This document shows, piece by piece, positions 7,001 through 11,002 of a stretch of 11,002 bases of DNA (its first letter is position 1; every line of letters begins with the position of its first letter). The stretch is from Trichomonas tenax (lineage: Eukaryota; Parabasalia; Trichomonadida; Trichomonadidae), in contig JALKBU010001445.1 of assembly GCA_023091735.1 (NCBI GenBank), forward strand, positions 1-11,002, written 5' to 3'. The notes beneath the pieces are model-generated. The model was not told where the DNA came from. It ran no database searches and saw only the letters and a list, made by a program, of their open reading frames with translations. Made by a program: the position numbers and the translations under genes.

Positions 7001-9842
7001 TCATTGCGTTTTCTATTGCTGTATGACTTCTCGTGAAAACTTCTGTTTGCTCAACAAGTTGAGAGTGGAATCCATCGATTGACTTTTGTTTGTCTTTGAT
7101 ATCGCTTCGTAGTGTTTCTATTTGTTTCTTTAGTACTGCATTTTCACCGTGCAAAGCTTTATAATCGTTTTCAGTTTGATCAAGTTTTGATTTCAGTTTT
7201 TCAGCTTCGTCAAGTTTTCTCTGTGATTCTCGAAGTTCGAGTGATAAATCTTTAATCTTGGAATCTTTCTGAGATATTGAATCTCTTAGTGTATCATTAA
7301 GTGATTTAACATCACTTAATTCAGCAGCAGCTTTCTCGTATTTAGCAAGTTGCTTGACAGCAATTTGAAGATTCTTCTTAATCTCTTTCACTTGTTTGCC
7401 AACTTGTTCTGCATTCTTTGATGCAAGTTCATAATCACTAATTGCAGCATAAGCATCACTGAGTTTATTGTTAAGATCATTTATTATTTTCTTTAAAACT
7501 TTCAATCGATCGTTTTCATCTTGAAGTCTTCCAATGCTGATTTGTGATTTTGTGTTTTCGCCCAATAAATGCGATATTTCATCTTTCAACTGTGCTGATT
7601 CGTCTTCCTTTAATTTGTTCATTTTAATCAAACAAGCAATGAGTTTTCCAAGCTGCTCAATTGTATATATTGTATCGCTGTTTTCGAGGTTGATATATGG
7701 AGCGGCTACTTCTGCAAGTTTGTTTTCAATTTCATGGAAATGCTTTGTGATGTTATCGATGTATCTATCGCGCTCTGAGAGAAGATCTTTAATTGCATTT
7801 ATTTCGTTCGAAAAATCGTTTGTTTCATGTCCGTGTTTAACAGATGGAACGAGATCGGCTGAGAGATTGAGCAATTGCTTCCTGAGGTATCTTAATTCTT
7901 CTTGCAGCTTTTGGTTTAATTCATTTTCTGCATCTCTTTTTTGAGCATTAGACGCTAACAATTGATCTTTTAATGAAATAATTTCATTTGCCTGTTTCTT
8001 TATTATATCATGCAAATTATCGTCATCATTGTTTTGATTTTCTTGAAGCTGTTCGATTTGATCCTTAAGAGTTGCAATAATATTTTGATTTTTCTCATTA
8101 TCGCTCTTTAGTTTACGAACTAAAACTTCTAAATTTTTGATCGAATCATCTTTTTGTTTCAGTTCATCTTCATGCTTTTCGTTCAAATTTCTCAGCTTAT
8201 CCTTGAGATCATTTGTATCTGATTTGAGTTTATTTCTGAGATCTTCGTTTTCTTTCTTTAATTTTTCTATTTCATTATTGCATGATTTAAGTTTGCTTTG
8301 AAGCTCCTTTATTAAATCATTGTTTTGCTTTGCGTTATCCTTTAACTGCTCATTGAGTGTCTTTAAATGTGTCATATCATTCTTATCATTATTTGCCTGT
8401 TTCTTCATCTTATCGATTTCATTGTTGATGTCTTTAATTTGATTTTCCTTCTTCTGAATTTCGTCTTTTAATAATTTTCGATCGTCAGCATTAGACATAT
8501 GCTCAGTTAGTTTTTGATCTTTATCATTGATAGTCAACTCCATTTCATCAATTCTATGTTGCATTTCATCTATTTGTTTCTTTAAATCGTCTCTTTCTTT
8601 CATAAGTCTTTCCTCATTTTCGTTTTTCTCTGTCAATAACAACTCATTCAAGTTTTGAGTGTCATCATCAGAATGTGACGATTCTGATTTCATTTCAACT
8701 ACTGTAGTATTGGCACTAGATTGCAATTGTGATATAAGAGCAGATTGTGATTCAAGTTGTTCTTTTGTCTTTCTTAATTGTCCCTCAAGATTTGCATTTC
8801 GATCTTGAAGAACTTTCATTCTTTGCTTTACAACAGGTGATTGAGGAACATGAATTGTTGTTTCTTTCTTAGACATTTCTTGATCCAATTGCGTAATATA
8901 ATAATTTTGTTGGTCCGATTCTTGCTTTAATTTTGTGTTTTCATTCTTTAATTTTTCGTTCTTTGCTAAAAGTGCTTGAATTTCAGTCTGAAAGTTTTGC
9001 AATTGCTGTTTTGCCAATGTGATTTGCTGCGCTAGATTCTCTTGAGAGTTGTTATTCTGTTTGCTGAGTTTAATTTGCAATTCATACAATTCGTGCTTCA
9101 ATCTTTGTATTTCTGCATCATTTTCTGATTTATTTTCCTGGCTTGTTGATAATCCAGAATTCTGAGAGAGATTAAGCTTCAATTGAGTGTTTTCGCGAAC
9201 AAGCTTCTCATTTTTATCAGCAAGTTCTTGATTTTCTTTGTACAAATCTTCTAATTGTGATCTTGAATATCTTTCAGCAGCTTTACGTCTATATTCGATT
9301 TGAATAGAATCTCTATTCAGAGTATTAAGCTGTGGCAATGTGAATGTAATGAATAACATAACAGATTCGTTAAATGAAAGTTGAGTTCCTTCAAGATCCA
9401 AAGATCTCAAATTTGTAAGTGGAACTAAGCTTACTATTGAGTCTGTATCTGAAATTGGATTGAATGCAAGTCTTAAAACAGATAAATTGCGAAGTGATGA
9501 TATTTTTGGTGAAATTCTTTTAATATTGTTATGAGAAAGTGTTAAGTGCTGTAGTGTGACAATCGAAAACAATGGTTCAATATCAGAAATCGTGTTATAA
9601 CTTAAATTCAATCTTTTTAATTTCTGTAAAGACTGAAATGGAGTTAAGTCAGTGAACGCATGTCCGATTAATGACATTTCTCTGATATTAATGAACGCTT
9701 TAAATGGCTCTACTTGAATAATTCTTCCGATTTTTGGTGAAAAATCAAGAGTTAAAGCTGTTTTATCCGTCTCACTTGATCCGCCGTTGATATTCATGAT
9801 GAATTCGTCATTTAAAATGATGCTTGAGACGTTTTCATTCAT
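1068..9842 (-). CDS. Giant LRR plus coiled-coil scaffold protein (2,924 residues), probably cytoskeletal
   Basis: Residues about 50-160 are SDS22-type leucine-rich repeats (LxxLxLxxNxI pattern), closed near 165-190 by an LRR-cap-like segment ending in ERY. From about 193 to 2735 the protein is almost continuous heptad-repeat coiled coil, rich in Lys, Glu, Gln, Asn and Leu. Proline-marked hinges lie near 333-336, 666, 715, 1007-1022, 1075, 2309-2312, 2622 and 2668. Residues about 738-760 and 1006-1135 are helical but weakly heptad. Residues about 2738-2845 are non-coiled, followed by a short coiled coil at about 2846-2892 and a tail ending KLNV. There is no motor, kinase, membrane or signal sequence. 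A TGA directly precedes the ATG, which fixes the start, and the stop is TAA. LRR-cap plus long rod recalls centriolin and LRRCC1, or trichomonad costa and axostyle fibre proteins. That role is inferred. Database names such as 'viral A-type inclusion protein' reflect coiled-coil similarity only. Confidence 0.96.
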   Translation of the reverse strand: MNENVSSIILNDEFIMNINGGSSETDKTALTLDFSPKIGRIIQVEPFKAFINIREMSLIGHAFTDLTPFQSLQKLKRLNLSYNTISDIEPLFSIVTLQHLTLSHNNIKRISPKISSLRNLSVLRLAFNPISDTDSIVSLVPLTNLRSLDLEGTQLSFNESVMLFITFTLPQLNTLNRDSIQIEYRRKAAERYSRSQLEDLYKENQELADKNEKLVRENTQLKLNLSQNSGLSTSQENKSENDAEIQRLKHELYELQIKLSKQNNNSQENLAQQITLAKQQLQNFQTEIQALLAKNEKLKNENTKLKQESDQQNYYITQLDQEMSKKETTIHVPQSPVVKQRMKVLQDRNANLEGQLRKTKEQLESQSALISQLQSSANTTVVEMKSESSHSDDDTQNLNELLLTEKNENEERLMKERDDLKKQIDEMQHRIDEMELTINDKDQKLTEHMSNADDRKLLKDEIQKKENQIKDINNEIDKMKKQANNDKNDMTHLKTLNEQLKDNAKQNNDLIKELQSKLKSCNNEIEKLKKENEDLRNKLKSDTNDLKDKLRNLNEKHEDELKQKDDSIKNLEVLVRKLKSDNEKNQNIIATLKDQIEQLQENQNNDDDNLHDIIKKQANEIISLKDQLLASNAQKRDAENELNQKLQEELRYLRKQLLNLSADLVPSVKHGHETNDFSNEINAIKDLLSERDRYIDNITKHFHEIENKLAEVAAPYINLENSDTIYTIEQLGKLIACLIKMNKLKEDESAQLKDEISHLLGENTKSQISIGRLQDENDRLKVLKKIINDLNNKLSDAYAAISDYELASKNAEQVGKQVKEIKKNLQIAVKQLAKYEKAAAELSDVKSLNDTLRDSISQKDSKIKDLSLELRESQRKLDEAEKLKSKLDQTENDYKALHGENAVLKKQIETLRSDIKDKQKSIDGFHSQLVEQTEVFTRSHTAIENAMNKSKLDEDTINDLKSRLVSCRVSLDESLAREDNLSDELKSTKEKFIRLQQKIDEVAKKVLPIESALIVVNAGSMPQSISDLDSILSICEQKDKTILTLKDENNKANDDLNVFKNCISQILVLFDTAMPTEAKKAAELVQNDFNVLSREIEFTRTKLYQIASNYSTNEIKERETSRKLLDIIANILASYAQTEKQLRSDFNDLQDTITDLASQNSEFAERIQNSEMENGTLKYHIQSISQEAQDQSSVWNDQIRRTETLLAKKHSKVLKLENRLKDATSMLEKSAKSIQEMDKTNKTLNSKINDLELQLANTEKQMQLKASEKQQLEKEKEELKNENEKLNREKTEIKLNFDASMTQTQIQREYSQKEFDRLNSIIEEQNNSILEAEKSITERNNELSKVKFDLDKANTTINDLEDEIEAMRKKNEQQESILQDAQKMVETLNKQIAALRLQSEENEKVIKANMQVTINEISQHHNNSESNLKAQYESRIAALENEKKETQGKLEKKYGNLKGEFEENLKEKEKAILRIQKEQKRLTNKMAKALQESDARTDQAVNDLQNAKAEIQNLKQQLSESEMKVRSLESTLNSTQSQVNSEMENTKSVSKAMQQQIMDLNSTIGNLEAEKSRMADENEASNERVKRLAAALDQVTKKNGQSKENIAQLMKEIKDAKAIISKLNDQIMDKNDEIANLKRLQDRFEQQRNQISQSNEAILKLHDEIASKDRELTEMKLIKRRLQTALEDLEKARNEVEELHKTTGELKSCISLMQKEVVVKDETIKNLEDELTATKSHATALIKTVSERTDNYNSAKFEKDEKDRQIKRQEEQIEKLKNEIKEKTTNLTNTNNKLNEQQSENESLKKQVSNAKQSNDELERRLDSMFNKVKSFEQQLQENTKNFAKNEQEKELLQSTLRKQTSDKQDIEEKLNKLKEDFESVDKQFRIIQSKYDDLKKSSEEQINNLQNENSRFQNNEKSLISKITQLESENRQCTSELSAIRIELDDNKHSRAILQELSDRLSTEKNDLEKSNREMKLQISDLKSQLEDLATKGTAANSQIETNNTEIKSLRDQKTKLESNGLKVLDEYKQFKQKTFNEQKVLQDKIDSLKQENSSLKSELAGTKSELNHQKDVNTHNVSQLTSRNNNLEKTVAELREQNMKAVSAIGEMTSKEDMMKREIASLKNNITDLQQKIEQLHANELNMQRQLNNEKMQRDQDKHNYERIDSDSKRKIAEMNGNINNLTGIKSNLELENEDMKQKLNKANYENKNFKSEIDKLQAQIDSIQRHLNQNEQLRKAAEKHAAEIEIELDEARNQFDEDKRQIAQQQFSAEQELDEARAKISDLQNEIEHYKAVEDELRKRAVNLTPRKPKTNDKTLRIIETQTKQLEDLHKTLATASTRYGAIESELKQSMEREKQLRNDILEANSNSRKAKMELESVKSELERKKGEIDVLNERIVNQTKSNDKAIEDLTKHIEEKDSIIDNLSNKHGTTATTIAEKDAKIFELNAKFETVSRTNSENETQLNELRKRIDTLNLKIIEKESEIASEKAKIDNLNQKLVDKERQIQETKMSLQSQKSFDDEIRRLKTRIVESENARNEIEKTYHLLEIQYQSAQATISKYEQQLIDVKDRFENLKSSRQSFSENENRLQSQIEVLKIELKNSNERASSLKTQLDLSRVPQTDVYSSENIRLKNENEKLQQSLRETRQTINDMQSNLSGLQRDMVPRQKLIDLQNKAENERSKYQSKISKLEKQISHFESDINNHENEIRRLQGENRKLDFDFKKLSNDFSEMKQSLILCHEYIKNFDFKQGDIRKFVQTMIGYLRPIFSSISLQPLVIPSFERNAKILKIAQPSLVASIEGNKSFLGDQETKLLSTVRDDLLSITQAGGVDYPPTSFDSQGISLEKLRQQLEQLRLLVLKTKEIFQIRESHIASLEDLVAKSHATVMEITKGGDFREISQNSVRIYTASRKIIEEDRKLNV
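1071..1631 (-). other. C-terminal module of the giant protein (residues about 2738-2924)
   Basis: The rod ends in SEMKQSLILC. The next ~105 residues have mixed composition with aromatics, glycines and prolines (FVQTMIGYLRPIF, LQPLVIPSFERN, GGVDYPPTSF), unlike the Lys/Glu-rich rod. A short coiled coil (SLEKLRQQLEQLRLLVLKTKEIF onward) and a 30-residue tail follow. This is the likeliest second anchoring or targeting domain. I do not recognise it as PACT, GRIP or any other named C-terminal module. Confidence 0.6.
2919..6617 (-). other. Proline-free coiled-coil rod segment (residues 1076-2308)
   Basis: Reading the translation from P1075 to P2309 I find no proline in 1,233 consecutive residues. 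The segment is dense in Leu/Ile at heptad positions and in charged residues, as in myosin tails and golgin-type rods. At the standard rise of about 0.15 nm per residue this segment alone would be about 180 nm long if it is one coil. It is bounded by AMPTEA at the N-terminal end and by the basic, proline-bearing TPRKPK at the C-terminal end, which are likely hinges. Confidence 0.85.
6440..6827 (-). other. Weakly heptad helical insert in the rod (residues about 1006-1135)
   Basis: This stretch starts at VLPIESALIVVNAGSMPQS and contains two aliphatic runs (ALIVV; CISQILVLF) and a helical part with LLDIIANILASY. It has more apolar and fewer charged residues than its surroundings and carries P1008, P1022 and P1075. 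It could be a small helical bundle or a folded interaction site interrupting the rod. No family is recognised. Confidence 0.5.
9273..9695 (-). other. N-terminal leucine-rich-repeat domain with LRR cap (residues about 50-190)
   Basis: There are about five repeats of roughly 22 residues, each with the LxxLxLxxN/xxI core: LREM-SLIG near 53-60, LKRLNLSYNTIS at 75-86, LQHLTLSHNNIK at 97-108, LSVLRLAFNPIS at 120-131 and LRSLDLEGTQLS at 145-156. A segment with the LRR-cap pattern (LNTLNRDSI then YRRKAAERY, about 172-192) ends the domain and runs straight into the rod. In related proteins such a domain binds a partner and positions the rod. The partner here is unknown. Confidence 0.88.
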
Positions 9843-9848
9843 TCACTA

Positions 9849-9855
9849 AACGGTC
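9849..9855. promoter_or_regulatory. Start-proximal AACGGTC motif (Myb-like core)
   Basis: AACGGTC on the + strand, read as GACCGTT on the coding strand, lies six bases upstream of the giant gene's ATG. The same heptamer recurs at 10981-10987, just before the ATG at 10991. AACGG is the core recognised by many Myb-type DNA-binding proteins, and trichomonad core promoters are known to use a Myb-family protein. Assignment to that system is inference, and the two copies are in opposite orientation relative to their genes. Confidence 0.35.
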
Positions 9856-9865
9856 ACCCAACAAA

Positions 9866-9870
9866 AATGA
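9866..9870 (-). promoter_or_regulatory. Putative initiator (TCATT) of the giant gene
   Basis: On the minus strand TCATT matches the trichomonad TCAYW initiator, with its A at 9868, giving a 5' leader of about 25 bases. A second match, TCACT with its A at 9882, would give a leader of about 39 bases. Both are slightly longer than the usual leader, and I cannot choose between them with confidence. Confidence 0.3.
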
Positions 9871-9965
9871 TGAAATTTTAGTGATTTTTACCACACTTTT
9901 TACACATCCATGAGTTACATAAATCGTTTCCACTCTCTTTTTATTTATAAATCCATATTTTTATC

Positions 9966-9983
9966 TAAGACTTCAATGTCTTA
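9966..9983. repeat. Small inverted repeat TAAGAC...GTCTTA
   Basis: The arms are perfect 6-bp complements with a 6-base loop (ttcaat). It lies about 120 bases upstream of the giant gene's start. Arms this short occur by chance in AT-rich DNA. It could be a protein-binding dyad, but no function is supported. Confidence 0.25.
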
Positions 9984-10070
9984 TAATTACAACAAGGCAT
10001 CACTACACAATACATACATCAATGCATGTTTGTCAGATGAAAAATAATATGATAAAATTTCGATATTGTT

Positions 10071-10365
10071 TTGTGCATGTTAAATTTATCATTATTTCAC
10101 TTTTCAAAATATATCTGCAGTGAATTGCGAAGATATATTTATCAAAATAATCAAATTCATAAAAATTTTCGATTTAGGTACATCAACTATAAGAGAGTTA
10201 TGCAGAATCATACAATAGATAAAGATAAAATACGAGATTTGAATCAGATTGGAAATGTTAACGAAAGCCCACCAAACAACTTCGTCAGATTATACCACTT
10301 TGGATGGATATTCAAAATATCAACAGAGACTTGAAGTGTTAATATCAGAACTCATGAGAAGTTGA
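10071..10365 (+). pseudogene. Probable decayed or frameshifted small gene
   Basis: One frame is open from 10071 to 10334, which is unusually long for such AT-rich DNA, but its last part does not look protein-like. A second frame, one base along, is open from 10243 and has an ATG at 10255. It reads MLTKAHQTTSSDYTTLDGYS and on to ELMRS, ending in TGA at 10363-10365. That part looks more like real protein, and UAAA-type polyadenylation signals follow at 10371-10374 and 10377-10380. The picture fits one gene whose frame changes within 10243-10334, by mutation, sequencing error or an unrecognised intron. No trichomonad splice consensus (GTAYGT...ACTAACACACAG) is visible. The product is unknown. 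The alternative is a chance ORF plus a real 36-residue micro-gene at 10255-10365. Confidence 0.35.
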
Positions 10366-10370
10366 TTTTT

Positions 10371-10380
10371 TAAAAATAAA
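10371..10380 (+). terminator. Candidate UAAA polyadenylation signals after the relic
   Basis: Two TAAA tetramers lie 6 and 12 bases beyond the TGA at 10363-10365, a spacing expected for a trichomonad 3' end. This is the main outside support for the 10255-10365 frame having been a real gene end. Confidence 0.25.
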
Positions 10381-10417
10381 TGTCACCTTTACCAATCCCC
10401 ATTTAATTATTTCAGAC

Positions 10418-10422
10418 CCTTT
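10418..10422 (+). promoter_or_regulatory. CCTTT core-promoter element (M5-like)
   Basis: CCTTT lies 14 bases before the ATG at 10437, where trichomonad promoters lacking a canonical initiator can carry a CCTTT element overlapping the transcription start. No TCAYW match is found between here and the ATG. A second CCTTT at 10386-10390 is farther from the start and less likely. Confidence 0.4.
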
Positions 10423-10436
10423 AGAACAAAATATTA

Positions 10437-10667
10437 ATGGCTGAGAATCTTTTCCAGTTACAGGATTTACTCAATCCAGGAACAAAGCACGCTTCCTACT
10501 CCGAGTATCTTCCTGAGCTCTTTGTCGACTCTGTTGACTACTTTATCGATCAAATTCTTGCTGAATTCGGTGTTGTTGATCCAGCAGAGATTTCCGCAGA
10601 AGATATTAAGAACTTCATCGAGGGAAGTGCGGAATATGAGTTCCTCCTTCCACTCCTCAAGCAATAG
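10437..10667 (+). CDS. Small acidic protein of 76 residues, function unknown
   Basis: The product (MAENLFQLQDLL...LLPLLKQ) is compact, helix-rich and very acidic: I count 15 Asp/Glu against 3 Lys and no Arg. Aromatic residues are spaced along it (Y21, Y24, F29, Y35, F36, F44), which suggests a folded helical domain. It has no signal peptide, membrane segment, metal motif or zipper. An in-frame TAG at 10422-10424 fixes the start and the stop is TAG at 10665-10667. Its codons are richer in C-ending forms (CTC, TCC, GTC, TTC, ATC, GAC) than the 204-residue gene, as expected of a well-expressed protist gene. A CCTTT element precedes it and a 10-bp inverted repeat follows. I do not recognise the family. 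Confidence 0.82.
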   Translation: MAENLFQLQDLLNPGTKHASYSEYLPELFVDSVDYFIDQILAEFGVVDPAEISAEDIKNFIEGSAEYEFLLPLLKQ

Positions 10668-10693
10668 ATTTCATATTAATTTTTTTTATATTA

Positions 10694-10733
10694 TTATGTT
10701 TGATTGCCTGCGTTAAGAAGCTCTCAAACATAA
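10694..10733 (+). repeat. Perfect 10-bp inverted repeat in the 3' flank of the 76-residue gene
   Basis: TTATGTTTGA (10694-10703) and TCAAACATAA (10724-10733) are exact reverse complements separated by 20 bases. The repeat begins 27 bases after the stop codon, and a TAAA polyadenylation-like tetramer overlaps its right arm. It may form a 3' UTR stem-loop in the transcript or be a DNA-level dyad. A repeat of this length could arise by chance somewhere in AT-rich spacer, so its position is the main interest. Confidence 0.5.
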
Positions 10734-10980
10734 AATTTGATTCTCAGGCTATGTTAAACTGTAAATTATCTTAATAATATCGAAAAATTCATTTTTACTT
10801 TTGTTTCTAAGCAGCTAATACATACTGAATACGTCTGAAATTAACTGGATTATTAACACATTATAGTATTTTTACAATTACTCAAATTAGAATAATAACA
10901 GAAAATCCAAAATCCCACGCGCACTGATTTGGAACTCAGCAATGTAATATCCTCTTGATTTGATAACAGTTTATTGATAT

Positions 10981-10987
10981 AACGGTC
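10981..10987 (+). promoter_or_regulatory. Second copy of AACGGTC, three bases before an ATG
   Basis: The heptamer AACGGTC is followed by CCA and then ATG at 10991. It matches the copy upstream of the giant gene at 9849-9855. In both places a C-rich stretch and AA follow (ACCCAA and CCAA). The position directly before a start codon suggests a core-promoter or initiator-type element. Confidence 0.35.
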
Positions 10988-10990
10988 CCA

Positions 10991-11002
10991 ATGAAGAAAA
11001 TG
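10991..11002 (+). CDS. Possible gene start cut by the window edge
   Basis: ATG AAG AAA ATG opens at 10991 and runs off the window after four codons (MKKM...). Three bases separate it from the AACGGTC motif. Nothing can be said about the product. The call depends on the motif and on the spacing from the preceding gene. Confidence 0.25.

Larger units (their letters stand above)
9843..10436. other. Intergenic region between the giant gene and the 76-residue gene
   Basis: This 594-base region holds the start-proximal elements of the minus-strand gene (9849-9884), a 6-bp hairpin (9966-9983), a probable coding relic on the + strand (about 10071-10365) and the promoter of the + strand gene at 10437. 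No RNA gene or mobile-element terminus is visible. The remainder is AT-rich with no distinguishing structure. Confidence 0.6.
10668..10990. other. Intergenic region after the 76-residue gene
   Basis: These 323 bases are AT-rich apart from a short GC-richer patch near 10915-10925 (cccacgcgcac). They contain a T-run at 10679-10687, the inverted repeat at 10694-10733, a TAAA at 10731-10734 and, at the right end, the AACGGTC motif at 10981. No long reading frame, tRNA or mobile-element end was seen. Confidence 0.55.

Noticed and set aside
1068..9842. Reading the giant protein as a viral A-type inclusion protein, myosin heavy chain or SMC ATPase
   Set aside because: The similarity to such proteins is generic heptad repetition. 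There is no motor head, no Walker A/B ATPase motif at either end, and no viral gene context. The N-terminus is a leucine-rich-repeat domain.
9853..10386. GTCACC hexamer shared by the flanks of the giant gene and the small gene
   Set aside because: The two copies lie at different distances and in opposite orientation relative to their genes. The hexamer is short and adds nothing beyond the AACGGTC signal.
10467..10664. Minus-strand 65-codon frame over the small acidic gene
   Set aside because: It is a shadow of the + strand gene, which has better codon use, a supported start and a promoter-like element.
10706..10749. Nested hairpin GCCTG/CAGGC with TCAAA/TTTGA inside
   Set aside because: The arms are only 5 bp with uneven spacers, and the pairing competes with the better 10-bp repeat at 10694-10733.
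1..11002. Tandem DNA repeats, transposon termini, tRNA or CRISPR-like arrays
   Set aside because: I looked for direct repeats, long terminal inverted repeats and cloverleaf or spacer-repeat patterns and saw none. The coiled-coil gene is repetitive in residue pattern but not in nucleotide sequence.

Overview
This window looks like a nuclear segment of a low-GC, intron-poor protist. The best fit is a parabasalid (trichomonad such as Trichomonas or Tritrichomonas), held at moderate confidence. The reasons are: AT-rich spacers; an uninterrupted 8.8 kb gene; the standard genetic code, with TAA, TAG and TGA all used as stops and Gln written CAA/CAG; mixed CGN/AGA arginine codons, which argue against Entamoeba; and short sequences before start codons that match trichomonad core-promoter elements (initiator TCAYW, CCTTT). 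No rRNA, tRNA, CRISPR, insertion sequence or bacterial operon signal was seen. No taxonomic search could be run.

Layout. Positions 1-256 are AT-rich and hold an initiator-like site followed by a 20-codon mini-ORF. Positions 257-871 (+) encode an unrecognised 204-residue helical protein with one CxxC. A 196-base spacer separates it, tail to tail, from the dominant gene. That gene (1068-9842, minus strand) encodes a 2,924-residue protein: N-terminal SDS22-type leucine-rich repeats with an LRR cap, an extremely long coiled-coil rod, and a C-terminal module that is mostly not coiled coil. The architecture resembles centriolin-type or other cytoskeletal scaffold proteins. Homologues in trichomonads tend to be auto-named 'viral A-type inclusion protein' because of generic coiled-coil similarity; nothing viral is visible here.

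The 594-base region 9843-10436 holds the promoter of the giant gene, a small hairpin, and a probable decayed or frameshifted coding relic (about 10071-10365, +). Positions 10437-10667 (+) encode a compact, very acidic 76-residue protein with C-ending, higher-GC codons that suggest strong expression. It is followed by a perfect 10-bp inverted repeat in its 3' flank. At the right edge (10991) an ATG follows the heptamer AACGGTC, which is also found just upstream of the giant gene's start.

There is no operon-like organisation and no evidence that these genes act in one pathway. The main biological content is the giant LRR/coiled-coil scaffold. The points most worth checking are its 1,233-residue proline-free rod, its C-terminal module, the shared start-proximal motif, and the frame-switched relic.
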